The position numbers and the translations under genes were made by a program. A DNA stretch of 39,233 nucleotides, from IMG/VR virus record IMGVR_UViG_3300037459_000095, positions 1-39,233 of that record, one strand, 5' to 3'. This document shows, piece after piece, positions 22,323 through 29,359 of this stretch; the first letter of the stretch is position 1; each line of letters opens with the position of its first letter. This DNA is from a virus. The notes beneath the pieces are model-generated. The model did not search any database. It had not been told where the DNA came from and saw only the letters and a program-made list of their open reading frames with translations.

Positions 22323-22363
22323 ACCCAAATTTTAAGTGAAACGTTAATAAAGAGGAAAGGAAA

Positions 22364-22558
22364 TTGAAAACAGTTAATCTTAGTTTAGTCGGGCTTGATG
22401 GAAACGCCTTTTCTTTAATGGGTGCATTTCAATCACAGGCCAGAAAAGAGCATTGGACGGAAGAAGCAATCAAGGAAGTTTTAGACGAGGCTAAAGAAGG
22501 CGATTACAACCATCTATTAGTGGTTTTAGATAGTCATTGCGAACAATGTGATGAATAA
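22364..22558 (+). CDS. Conserved phage hypothetical (64 aa, MKTVNLSLVGLDGNAF)
   Basis: Start TTG 22364 lies after AGAGGAAAGG. The product MKTVNLSLVGLDGNAFSLMGAFQSQARKEHWTEEAIKEVLDEAKEGDYNHLLVVL belongs to a small family I know from many phages: strand, NAFxxMGAF helix, and a YNHLL helix. The non-standard start is supported by conservation of the MKTVNLS opening. It overlaps the next small gene by 8 nt. Function unknown. Confidence 0.65.
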   Translation: MKTVNLSLVGLDGNAFSLMGAFQSQARKEHWTEEAIKEVLDEAKEGDYNHLLVVLDSHCEQCDE

Positions 22559-22661
22559 ACAGATAAAGTATTTACGTGTAACTATTGTATTTTTGTCTTT
22601 AACCGTGATGACTCTTTCATTTATTTTAACAGTAGCGCTCCTAAAGCTCCATGCTTACTAA
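22551..22661 (+). CDS. Single-pass membrane peptide (36 aa)
   Basis: The ATG overlaps the previous gene by 8 nt. A short basic N-terminus (MNKQIKYLRV) precedes a hydrophobic stretch to the end (TIVFLSLTVMTLSFILTVALLKL). It is probably inserted in the inner membrane. Function unknown. Confidence 0.45.
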   Translation: MNKQIKYLRVTIVFLSLTVMTLSFILTVALLKLHAY

Positions 22662-22682
22662 TTAATTAATAAAGGCACAGAT

Positions 22683-23027
22683 ATGAAATTAGATAAATTC
22701 CAACACTTTGTTAAAGATGGCGAATACGAGCCAGATTTAACTGTAATGCAGGCGCAAAAGTTTCTAAACTCGCTCGATGGTGATTTGGATGAAGATTACC
22801 AAGCTATAAAAAGTGATCTGTGTGGGTTTTTAGATGCTGGAGATTTTATTGATGCTTACGCTGTCGGCGAAAATCTTGAATCTGTGCTTGATAGAACGGT
22901 TAGAGCTAAAGTAAACGCCTGTATTAAAGAAGCTCTCGAAGCAATAGAAGATATCGAAGCAGACGACGAGTTTGAGCCAGAGGATTGTATGGATATTGAT
23001 AAACGAGCTAAGGAGATAGACCAATGA
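22683..23027 (+). CDS. Acidic hypothetical protein (114 aa)
   Basis: The protein is strongly acidic (DLDEDYQAIKSDL, EAIEDIEADDEFEPEDCMDIDKRAKEIDQ) and helical. Small acidic phage proteins can mimic DNA or bind host nucleases such as RecBCD, and this one is 465 nt upstream of the ERF/exonuclease pair. That function is only a suggestion from charge and position. It overlaps the next gene by 4 nt. Confidence 0.55.
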   Translation: MKLDKFQHFVKDGEYEPDLTVMQAQKFLNSLDGDLDEDYQAIKSDLCGFLDAGDFIDAYAVGENLESVLDRTVRAKVNACIKEALEAIEDIEADDEFEPEDCMDIDKRAKEIDQ

Positions 23028-23317
23028 AAATCGATACCAGTACAACAGAGGGTAAGATTGAAGTTCAACAGGCTTTCGTTGACTCTAAAACATGTCAGTT
23101 TGAAGGTGGTGGGATGGGTTGGATTAATATACATAGGCGCGAAGGTGAATGCGGCTGGAATTGGGATTCATACAATTACAGAATCAAACCTCAAACAGTA
23201 ATAGAGGCGGCTAGAGAAGATGTAAATTCAGAAGCTTGGCATACTTCAACCAAGCAAGCTTATATTAACGGCGCTACATTTGGCGCGAAATGGCAAAAGG
23301 AACAAGACAATGAATAG
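23024..23317 (+). CDS. Hypothetical protein (97 aa)
   Basis: It has a mixed fold with a Gly/Trp-rich middle (FEGGGMGWINIHRREGECGWNWDSYNYRI) and a helical C-terminus (SEAWHTSTKQAYINGATFGAKWQKEQ). Phages often carry such proteins before recombination genes, but none of known function is recognised. It overlaps its neighbours on both sides. Confidence 0.5.
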   Translation: MKIDTSTTEGKIEVQQAFVDSKTCQFEGGGMGWINIHRREGECGWNWDSYNYRIKPQTVIEAAREDVNSEAWHTSTKQAYINGATFGAKWQKEQDNE

Positions 23318-23495
23318 CCTAATAAGCACTATAGAGAACGCAGAAACAAGGCAGCACGAAAGAGCGCTCGCCATCGCTATGCGTGATAAGAACCTACCAG
23401 AAGAAGAGGTTCAAGCCGAGGCAGAGCTACAAGGCATAGACTATAACCATGTCGTACTTGAGCGCAGCAAATTATTTGAGGATGAAATAAGATGA
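23310..23495 (+). CDS. Small helical hypothetical protein (61 aa)
   Basis: ATG 23310 (after AAGGAACAAG, overlapping the previous stop) is chosen over the upstream in-frame TTG 23280. The product is helical and charged (ISTIENAETRQHERALAIAMRDKNLPEEEVQAEAELQG). It overlaps the ERF gene by 4 nt, so it is part of the recombination operon. Confidence 0.5.
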   Translation: MNSLISTIENAETRQHERALAIAMRDKNLPEEEVQAEAELQGIDYNHVVLERSKLFEDEIR

Positions 23496-24196
23496 AAGAA
23501 TTAACAACAACAAACGAAAGCGCAATATTAAGTATTATCGAGAAAGTTGCACTAGATCCCAATGTCAATACTGAAAAAATGCAGCAAATTATTGATATGC
23601 AAATGCAGATACATGATAAGAATGCGCAGATTGAATACAATAAGTCAATGGTTCAATGTCAAAGTAAAATGCCTAAAGTAGTAACAAATAAGGTCAATAA
23701 ACAAACAAGTAGCACATATGCTGATTTATCTACAGTGTTAGTGACTGTGAAGCCTGTTTATACCAAATATGGGTTTGCTTTATCTTTTGGCAATAAAAAA
23801 GCAGAGAAGGCGGATCATGTCTGTGTTACCTGCGAAGTAATGCACAAAAGCGGCTATACAAAATATCATGAAGTTGAATGGCCTATTGATGATAAAGGCA
23901 TCCAAGGAAAAACCAATAAGACGCCGATACATGGCATGGCATCAACCAACAGTTATGCTCAAAGGTATTTAACTTGCAGGATTTTTAATATAGCGGTTGG
24001 CGATCATGATAATGATGGGAATGGGTGTGACTCTCCTACACTAACAGAAAGCCAAGTTTGTGACCTTCATGCGCTAATTATTGAAGTTGGCGCAGACGAA
24101 GACAAGTTTTGCAAATACATGAACGTCTCTTCTCTTAGCGAAATCCTTAACGAAAACTACCAAAGAGCTGTTAAGGTCGTGGAGTCAAAACGATGA
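23492..24196 (+). CDS. erf: ERF-family single-strand annealing protein
   Basis: The protein has 234 residues. Residues 25-140 hold the ERF core: IIDMQMQIHDKNAQIEYNKSMVQCQSKMP (helix), TSSTYADLSTVLVTVKPVYTKYGFALSF (the YADL and YGFALSF signatures), then VTCEVMHKSGYTKYHEVEWPID and GMASTNSYAQRYLTCRIFNI (the SYAQRYL signature). ERF anneals complementary single strands, circularising or concatenating phage DNA. It works with the exonuclease encoded next, whose start overlaps its stop by 4 nt. The C-terminal 50 residues are a variable helical domain. Confidence 0.93.
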   Translation: MKELTTTNESAILSIIEKVALDPNVNTEKMQQIIDMQMQIHDKNAQIEYNKSMVQCQSKMPKVVTNKVNKQTSSTYADLSTVLVTVKPVYTKYGFALSFGNKKAEKADHVCVTCEVMHKSGYTKYHEVEWPIDDKGIQGKTNKTPIHGMASTNSYAQRYLTCRIFNIAVGDHDNDGNGCDSPTLTESQVCDLHALIIEVGADEDKFCKYMNVSSLSEILNENYQRAVKVVESKR

Positions 24197-24798
24197 TCAT
24201 TTTAGACGTCGAGCAGGGGTCGGATGAATGGTTTCAAGCTCGCGTAGGGCTACCAAGCGCATCTAATTTTGGAAAGATAATCGCTCCAACTGGCAAGAAA
24301 TCAACTCAGTACAAAGCCTATATGAACGCTCTTATCGCAGAAGTCATGATGGGCCGTAAGATGAACACCTATCAATCATATGATATGACGGCGGCCATAG
24401 AGCTAGAACCAGAGGCTAGGAAATATTACGAATTCAAAACAGATGCAGAAGTTACTCAAGTCGGATTGGTTTATATGGATGAATCAAAAACCGTCTCTTG
24501 TAGCCCTGATGGCTTAATGGAAAGGAGAGGGCTTGAAATAAAATGTCCTAATCCAAATACACAAATTGAATATTTAAGAGCTAATAAACTTCCTGGAAAA
24601 TACATTCCTCAAATTCAAGGTTCTATGTTGGTTACTGGTTTAATAGAATGGGATTTTTTAAGCTACCATCCAGAATTACAACAATTATTAATCACGGTCG
24701 AATCAGACACGGCGTATCAAGCAAAGATGAAGGTCTATTTAGATGAGTTTGTCACTGAAATGAAAGAAGCGATCAATCAAATAAAAGGGATAAAATAA
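24193..24798 (+). CDS. YqaJ/lambda-exonuclease-type recombination nuclease
   Basis: The protein has 201 residues. It opens VEQGSDEWFQARVGLPSASNFGKII (the QGSxEWxxxRxGxxTAS signature) and carries the PD-(D/E)XK site as C-S-P-D106-G-L ... G-L-E115-I-K117-C-P. Usual family length is about 200-230. It resects double-strand ends to give 3' tails for ERF. It overlaps ERF by 4 nt and the coiled-coil gene by one base, so the three form one recombination operon. Confidence 0.93.
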   Translation: MIILDVEQGSDEWFQARVGLPSASNFGKIIAPTGKKSTQYKAYMNALIAEVMMGRKMNTYQSYDMTAAIELEPEARKYYEFKTDAEVTQVGLVYMDESKTVSCSPDGLMERRGLEIKCPNPNTQIEYLRANKLPGKYIPQIQGSMLVTGLIEWDFLSYHPELQQLLITVESDTAYQAKMKVYLDEFVTEMKEAINQIKGIK

Positions 24799-25739
24799 TG
24801 AACAGCGAATTAGTTGAGATCAAAAAAGGTTATGAGTTAACTACTTTAACCGATGGTTTGCCAGAATTTATAAAACTTATTAAATCAAAGGTTAGTATTG
24901 ATGATATTGACCTGTCGAAAAAAAAAGGCAGGGACGAAGTTGTAGCGAATGCATTTAAGGTCACGAAAGCAAAAACATCGATCGCTTTAAAGATAGATGA
25001 TCTCATTGATTCAAAAAAGAAAGAAATAGCGCCAACGCTTAAAATTATCGACATCCTAAAAGAAAGCAAGAAAACAACCAACAAAGAACTTTCAGACCTT
25101 TCAAAAAATGTCCGTCAATCTGTAACCAATTGGGAAGACGAAGAAAAAGAAAGAATTATCGCTGAAGCGCTTAGACTTGAGGCTGAAAAAATAGCCATAA
25201 AGAAGGAACAAGATCACGAATTTGCCATTTTAATGCATGAGAAATATTGCAGAGAACTCGCTGATCGACTTGCAGCCGAAAAGGTGGCGGAGGAATCTCG
25301 CCAAGCTAAAATCAAGAAAGAACGTGATGATCGCGAAAAGCTTATCGCTGAGAACGCCAAAATCGAAGCCGAAGAAAAGGCGGCTCAGGCCGAAAAGGAT
25401 AAAATCGCAGTACAGGAAAAGGCTAAGCGTGATACGAAGGCAGCAAAAGCGCAAGCTAAACAAGCTAAAATCGACGCTGCTAACGCCGAAACCCAAAGGA
25501 TAGCCGATGTTAAGCAAGCGAAAGAAGATGCCACACGACGAGAAGTAGAGCGCCAGGCGCAAGTAAAAAAAGACGAAGAAGAGGCTCAAAAAAAGATTGA
25601 GCGCAACAAAAAACACGTTGGAAAAGTTCGCGGAGAAATCAAAGAACACATAATGAAACTCTGTAAGCTAGACGAAAAGACCGCTAAATCAGTCGTATTA
25701 GCTTTACTTAAAACCGACAAAGTCACGATTAACTATTAA
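24798..25739 (+). CDS. Recombination-associated coiled-coil protein (313 aa)
   Basis: Residues 1-100 are a helical head (GLPEFIKLIKSKVSIDDIDLSKKKGRDEVVANAFKVTKAKT). Residues 105-265 are a long, highly charged coiled coil rich in Ala, Glu and Lys. The last 45 (HVGKVRGEIKEHIMKLCKLDEKTAKSVVLALLKTDKVTINY) form a compact C-terminal domain like that of phage proteins found next to ERF or RecT. The role is probably structural or accessory in recombination. The extreme Lys/Glu/Ala content is real composition, not a low-quality frame. Confidence 0.75.
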   Translation: MNSELVEIKKGYELTTLTDGLPEFIKLIKSKVSIDDIDLSKKKGRDEVVANAFKVTKAKTSIALKIDDLIDSKKKEIAPTLKIIDILKESKKTTNKELSDLSKNVRQSVTNWEDEEKERIIAEALRLEAEKIAIKKEQDHEFAILMHEKYCRELADRLAAEKVAEESRQAKIKKERDDREKLIAENAKIEAEEKAAQAEKDKIAVQEKAKRDTKAAKAQAKQAKIDAANAETQRIADVKQAKEDATRREVERQAQVKKDEEEAQKKIERNKKHVGKVRGEIKEHIMKLCKLDEKTAKSVVLALLKTDKVTINY

Positions 25740-25749
25740 AGTAAACAAA

Positions 25750-25929
25750 ATGAACAATAAAATGCTGTGGTGGGAAAAGAAGCTAGAAGAAATTGAATCA
25801 TCAAATATAAGAATGAGTTCAAACGATGATGTTATTTATGCGTTAGAAGTGATTGATGAATTAATCGATCAAGTCAGGATCGGCGACCCGAAGCATAACG
25901 ATGATTGCAGCTGTACACACTGTCATTAA
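25750..25929 (+). CDS. Small acidic protein with C-terminal Cys cluster (59 aa)
   Basis: ATG 25750 is followed by an acidic helical product (MLWWEKKLEEIESSNIRMSSNDDVIYALEVIDELIDQ) ending in CSCTHCH, which could bind a metal. The upstream sequence GTAAACAAA is repeated before the next gene too, with no clear ribosome site, suggesting weak or specially controlled translation. Confidence 0.45.
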   Translation: MNNKMLWWEKKLEEIESSNIRMSSNDDVIYALEVIDELIDQVRIGDPKHNDDCSCTHCH

Positions 25930-25947
25930 TTTAAATAGGTAAACAAA

Positions 25948-26124
25948 ATGAACAATCGAAACAAAAAGTTTTTAAACTCAGAAGCAAAACTAATCTGCCA
26001 GTCAAGAAAGTCAGAGGAGGAGATATTATTAAGACTTGAGATTGTTCACGGCATGGGAATGATAGCACAAATGAACATAGAGATTGAACGCGCAGAAGCC
26101 CGCCTGACTGCACATAACAGGTAA
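25948..26124 (+). CDS. Small helical protein (58 aa)
   Basis: It starts at ATG 25948 after the same GTAAACAAA leader as its upstream neighbour. The product is a charged helix (SRKSEEEILLRLEIVHGMGMIAQMNIEIERAEARL). The identical leaders suggest duplication of the start region or a shared control element. Function unknown. Confidence 0.45.
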   Translation: MNNRNKKFLNSEAKLICQSRKSEEEILLRLEIVHGMGMIAQMNIEIERAEARLTAHNR

Positions 26125-26136
26125 AGGAGAATAACA

Positions 26137-26157
26137 ATGAACCCTAAATTTTTGTAA
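26137..26157 (+). other. Mini-ORF with strong ribosome site (MNPKFL)
   Basis: AAAGGAG precedes ATG 26137, followed by five codons and TAA. As with the mini-ORF at 18769, the ribosome site is strong but there is almost no product. It may be a relic, a leader peptide, or a minigene that ties up tRNA. Confidence 0.3.
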
Positions 26158-26314
26158 AAACAATAGACTAACAAAGCCCTAACCGGAGGATTAAGCCGAT
26201 GATTTAGAGTAACGCTAGATGCGAAGAGGTTTGATACCTAGACAAAGATTATCTAACGAGGATAAGCGAACCGCAAAGTCGAGCGAAGTAGCTAGAGCAG
26301 ACCAACTGCTAAAC

Positions 26315-26417
26315 AACCGCACAATGGTACAAGACAATGATAATGCAGGGGTATTGCTTATAGCATTAAAAGGCCCTTAGATACTAACAATATCCCTCAT
26401 GCCGCTTAGTTGCGGTT
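26315..26417 (+). ncRNA. Stem-closed RNA structure in 26125-26519 gap
   Basis: AACCGCA (26315-26321) pairs with TGCGGTT (26411-26417). Inside, AGGGGTATTG (26347-26356) pairs with CAATATCCCT (26388-26397) over 10 positions with one G-T. TTTG follows the outer 3' arm. Just upstream are AGCAG-ACCAA-CTGCT (26296-26310), TTATC/GATAA around a 7-nt loop (near 26249-26266) and AGGT/ACCT. The whole 395-nt gap has no protein gene beyond the mini-ORF and reads as a structured RNA region. Confidence 0.5.
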
Positions 26418-26463
26418 TTGCGGTGCTCCAGTGGGTTCTTGTCATCTGCTGTAGTAGTTAAAC

Positions 26464-26505
26464 TGGCTAGGACTGGGATAATATCTCGCTAATGGGTCCT
26501 AGCCA
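26464..26505 (+). promoter_or_regulatory. 10-bp hairpin just before ribosome site of gene 26520
   Basis: TGGCTAGGAC (26464-26473) pairs perfectly with GTCCTAGCCA (26496-26505) around a 22-nt loop. The ribosome site AGAGG of the next gene begins within 5 nt of the 3' arm, so folding could affect translation of 26520-27019. Confidence 0.5.
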
Positions 26506-26519
26506 ACTAAGAGGTTAAG

Positions 26520-26660
26520 ATGACACAAACAAATAAACAGCGATACAAAGCATTAAACCGAGCCGATAGAAAATGGTTGGATGTCGAGAATACCAAGAAA
26601 TTCAGAACGTTTTTAGATAATCACGTAAAAGTAACACCAACCGCACCGCAAGGGGTTTAA
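26520..26660 (+). CDS. Small basic hypothetical protein (46 aa)
   Basis: ATG 26520 follows AAGAGGTTA. The product is basic (TNKQRYKALNRADRKWLDVENTKKFRTFLDNHVKV) and helical, a type often seen at the head of nin-like regions. It is spaced 2 nt from the YopX-like gene. Function unknown. Confidence 0.5.
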   Translation: MTQTNKQRYKALNRADRKWLDVENTKKFRTFLDNHVKVTPTAPQGV

Positions 26661-26662
26661 TA

Positions 26663-27019
26663 ATGAATAGGGTTATAAAGTTTCGAGCTTGGGATAAGGT
26701 TTGCAAGGTGATGAGCGGCACACCAAGAACGTTGCATTACATATACGATGCTGAACCCACAGTAAATACTGATAATCTTATCTGGCTAGGGTGGACCGGA
26801 TTAACCGATAAGAACGGTGTAGAAGTGTTCGAGGGCGATATCGTCACTTGGACTAGAGGTGCTACAAACGAATTGGAAGCCGGCGCTGTTGAGTGGGATA
26901 AAGAGTATGCAGGTTTTGGAATTACTGACGACCATTGTTTGGACTGGTGTCAGGCTATTGAGGTAATCGGAAATATTTATGAAGATAAAAATCTACTTGA
27001 TGATAACTCAGGTTTGTAG
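26663..27019 (+). CDS. YopX family protein
   Basis: The protein has 118 residues. It has the full YopX layout: IKFRAWDKVCKVM (N-terminal strand), then WTGLTDKNGVEVFEGDIVTW (the TGLxDKNGxEIYEGDIV signature), a variable strand region, and QAIEVIGNIYEDKNLL (the EVIGNIYEN end). Family members form large ring-like assemblies and are common in phages and prophages, but their role is unknown. Confidence 0.92.
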   Translation: MNRVIKFRAWDKVCKVMSGTPRTLHYIYDAEPTVNTDNLIWLGWTGLTDKNGVEVFEGDIVTWTRGATNELEAGAVEWDKEYAGFGITDDHCLDWCQAIEVIGNIYEDKNLLDDNSGL

Positions 27020-27053
27020 TACTATAACACTAAGATATTAAACAGGAGCTGCT

Positions 27054-27506
27054 ATGAAGGGTGTTAGGGGGTTTGTTAAGGGCCACAAGCATAGTGAAGA
27101 AACAAAAAGAAGGATAGGTTTAGCTCTTAGTAATCAAGTTTATTTTGAGTGTGATTACTGCGGGTTGTCATCCTCAGACAAGCCTTCAAGTTACAATAGA
27201 AAAAAAAGACATTTCTGTAGTATGGATTGCTACTCTCTCTTTAGAAAATATCTTTTACCGAAAGAAGAGCAACACAGGTTCGGAACGGGGTTTTCTAAAG
27301 AAGAAAAAACAAGAAGGGTAAAATGCAGATCCGATACGAATCACGCCATTAGAGATGGAAAGTTAAATAGAGAGCGTTGCGAATTATGTGAAAGCAAGAA
27401 TTCAGAGGCACATCACGATGATTATAACAAGCCGTTATCTGTTAGATGGCTATGCTTCTTATGTCATAGAAAATGGCACAAAGAAAACCCTGAGCTAATT
27501 AAATAG
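27054..27506 (+). CDS. HNH homing-type endonuclease with NUMOD3 and zinc finger
   Basis: The protein has 150 residues. Residues 9-26 (KGHKHSEETKRRIGLALS) are a NUMOD3 DNA-binding motif. C33-x2-C36 and C55-x3-C59 form a zinc finger. Residues 109-142 are the HNH core: CELC, AHHDDYNKPLSV (His120, His121, Asp122, Asn125), CFLCH and WH. The order fits a free-standing homing endonuclease. It has its own 34-nt gap with AGGAGC before the ATG and may be a recent insertion between YopX and the downstream recombination genes. Confidence 0.88.
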   Translation: MKGVRGFVKGHKHSEETKRRIGLALSNQVYFECDYCGLSSSDKPSSYNRKKRHFCSMDCYSLFRKYLLPKEEQHRFGTGFSKEEKTRRVKCRSDTNHAIRDGKLNRERCELCESKNSEAHHDDYNKPLSVRWLCFLCHRKWHKENPELIK

Positions 27507-27514
27507 GTGATGAT

Positions 27515-27958
27515 ATGAAAGCCAAACAACAAAATAAATGGACGCTTAATTCATCCCAAGCAGTTCAAGCACTTTGTGACTACTTACCCGGTAGATGGCT
27601 GGATGATAAATATTTAATACTAACCATTAAAACAGCGTCAAAATTAGACATACAAAACCGATGGATACAACAGTTTTACAATATGGTATCTGAGCAATCA
27701 GGACAACCCAGGCAGAGCTTAGAAAATCACTGTAAGTACACGCACGGAATGCCAATATTGTTAATAGACGATCCCGCTATGGCTGCAATTTGGCGCAAGC
27801 AGATGATGGGTTTAACGCCAGAAGAAAGACGCCTATCAATGGAAATTACATCTGTTACACGATTATTCGGATTAAAGGAAGCGTCCGAATACATCCAGCA
27901 GCTAATTAACCATTTTGACCACCACGAACTACCACGTAAAGATTGGAAGGATAAATAA
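27515..27958 (+). CDS. NinB-like recombination protein (candidate)
   Basis: The protein has 147 residues. The middle (YLILTIKTASKLDIQNRWIQQFYNMVSEQSGQPRQSLENHCKYTHG) has the strand-TIK-S-LDxQNR-helix pattern of lambda NinB/Orf, which binds single-stranded DNA and helps load recombinases. The C-terminal half is helical (LTPEERRLSMEITSVTRLFGLKEASEYIQQL). It lies directly before the YbcO and RusA genes, which matches the nin order. The similarity is partial, so an unrelated single-strand-binding role is possible. Confidence 0.5.
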   Translation: MKAKQQNKWTLNSSQAVQALCDYLPGRWLDDKYLILTIKTASKLDIQNRWIQQFYNMVSEQSGQPRQSLENHCKYTHGMPILLIDDPAMAAIWRKQMMGLTPEERRLSMEITSVTRLFGLKEASEYIQQLINHFDHHELPRKDWKDK

Positions 27959-27960
27959 TA

Positions 27961-28260
27961 ATGTCACGCAAGAAAAACAAAAAGATAACTGATTCCGCAA
28001 GGGGTGAAGATTGCCAAGTGAGGCTAGAAGGTATTTGCAACTTTAATCCAGAGACAACCATTCCCGCGCATTTAAACGGCGGCGGTATGGGGTACAAGCA
28101 TAATGATATGTTTATAGCTTACGCCTGTAGCGCTTGTCATGCGGTGATAGATGGGGCCGTTCAGGCGCTATACGACAAAGACGAATTAAAACTAGCACAT
28201 TATGAAGGCATGGTAAGAACTCAATACATTCTACTAGAGAAGGGGTTGATTAAGGCATGA
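27961..28260 (+). CDS. YbcO / DUF1364 nuclease-like protein
   Basis: The protein has 99 residues. DSARGEDCQVRLEGICNFNPETTIPAHLNGGGMGYKHNDMFIAYACSACHAVID carries the family signature: RGxxCQVRxPGxCxxNPETTVxAH ... ACSxCHxxID, an HNH-like zinc fold. YbcO proteins occur in lambdoid nin regions next to RusA. It overlaps rusA by 4 nt. The DNA substrate is unknown. Confidence 0.88.
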   Translation: MSRKKNKKITDSARGEDCQVRLEGICNFNPETTIPAHLNGGGMGYKHNDMFIAYACSACHAVIDGAVQALYDKDELKLAHYEGMVRTQYILLEKGLIKA

Positions 28261-28619
28261 TATACGAGATTACACCAGTACCAAAGCCAAGGCAGACCCA
28301 ATCAGACAGATGGAATAAAAGACCGCGTGTGATGCGTTACAGGGCTTTTGCAGAGGAGTGCCGGTTAAAGGGTGTCACGGTAGAGAATGGCGACTCAATC
28401 AAGTTCTTTATGCCAATGCCGAAATCATGGAGCAATGTTAATAAATCAATAATGACTGGCGCAGCGCACAAGCAGAAGCCCGACCTAGATAATCTATTAA
28501 AAGCCTTGATGGATGCTGTGTTGAAAGAGGACTGTATTATCCACAAGATAACCTCCATTGAAAAAGTATGGGCTGTAAAAGGCGCTATTGAGATAATTAG
28601 AGATGAAAAAGTCAATTAA
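28257..28619 (+). CDS. rusA: RusA-type Holliday junction resolvase
   Basis: The protein has 120 residues, the usual family length. Asp76 and Asp78 in KPDLDNLLKALMDAV (residues 74-88), and Asp92 in LKEDCII, correspond to the catalytic acids of E. coli RusA (metal-binding, introducing paired nicks). It would resolve junctions made by ERF-driven recombination and trim concatemers before packaging. It overlaps the YbcO gene by 4 nt and the HNH gene by 17 nt. Confidence 0.93.
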   Translation: MIYEITPVPKPRQTQSDRWNKRPRVMRYRAFAEECRLKGVTVENGDSIKFFMPMPKSWSNVNKSIMTGAAHKQKPDLDNLLKALMDAVLKEDCIIHKITSIEKVWAVKGAIEIIRDEKVN

Positions 28620-29016
28620 AAATAAATGGAAGAGTCGGTTAAGAAAAGCACCAACAACTAGGCTTAAATACAATACGTCTGAATCATTTTACGAAAGCGC
28701 TGCATGGAAACGGGTTAGATATAAAGTTTTATTCTCAAATAACGGCTGCTGTGAGCTTTGCGGAAGATCCAAAAGGGATAATGGCGTTATATTACATGTC
28801 GACCACATTAAGTCAAGGTCGACATATCCGAGCTTGCAATTGCTTGAGTCGAATTTACAGGTATTATGCGGTGATTGTAATATTGGCAAGGTTAATCTCG
28901 ATGAAGTAGATTGGCGGAAAGGTAGGCCGGAAGTGGTTGCCAAGGTCAGAGAGATACAAAAGAAGAGGAGCAAACAAGAGTCAAATTATTACAAAAGGCT
29001 CAACGGTAAACACTAA
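28603..29016 (+). CDS. HNH endonuclease (137 aa)
   Basis: A basic N-terminus (KNKWKSRLRKAPTTRLKYN) and FYESAAWKRVRYKVL precede the HNH core: C50ELC53, VDHIKSRSTYP (His65, Asp67, His68), SNLQVLCGDCNIGK (Asn84, C89, C92). This is the same core as HNH proteins encoded beside terminases, but here it is in the recombination block. Its start lies inside rusA by 17 nt. It could be a resolvase partner or a DNA-packaging nuclease. Confidence 0.88.
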   Translation: MKKSIKNKWKSRLRKAPTTRLKYNTSESFYESAAWKRVRYKVLFSNNGCCELCGRSKRDNGVILHVDHIKSRSTYPSLQLLESNLQVLCGDCNIGKVNLDEVDWRKGRPEVVAKVREIQKKRSKQESNYYKRLNGKH

Positions 29017-29066
29017 CAAGGCTGAAAGATTAGATTTTAATTAAACATTTTTAAAGGATAGTTAAC

Positions 29067-29336
29067 ATGAAAAAAGTATTTATAGACAGCTTTTCAAGCA
29101 GCATTATAAAGTTGGATAAAAAGGATAGGACAGACTTAAATGTTCTTTCCGTATTGCAAAAGGACTCCACAATTAGCACATTTGATATGACTGAGAAATG
29201 GAAAGGCGGTCAAGAGGTTTGGGAGTTCGTCAGCGAATTAATACAAAGAGAACTTATAACTGAAGAAAAAAGCTCTTATCCATGGCATAAATACAAACTG
29301 ACCAAGAAAGGCGAAGAACTAATTAGCCTACCTTAA
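29067..29336 (+). CDS. Winged-helix-like small protein (89 aa)
   Basis: Residues 25-88 (LNVLSVLQKDSTISTFDMTEKWKGGQEVWEFVSELIQRELITEEKSSYPWHKYKLTKKGEELI) have the helix-helix-helix-wing order of winged-helix proteins, with the typical KYKLTKKGEEL wing end. It may be a regulator of the late or lysis region that follows, or an accessory DNA-binding factor. No exact family is recognised. Confidence 0.55.
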   Translation: MKKVFIDSFSSSIIKLDKKDRTDLNVLSVLQKDSTISTFDMTEKWKGGQEVWEFVSELIQRELITEEKSSYPWHKYKLTKKGEELISLP

Positions 29337-29359
29337 CCCCACTATAAAAGGTAAAGACA

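Noticed and set aside
25230-25649. Long minus-strand open frame opposite the coiled-coil gene
   Set aside because: The Lys/Glu/Ala-rich plus-strand gene gives a Phe/Leu-rich antisense frame by composition. It has no start context and looks hydrophobic only for that reason.
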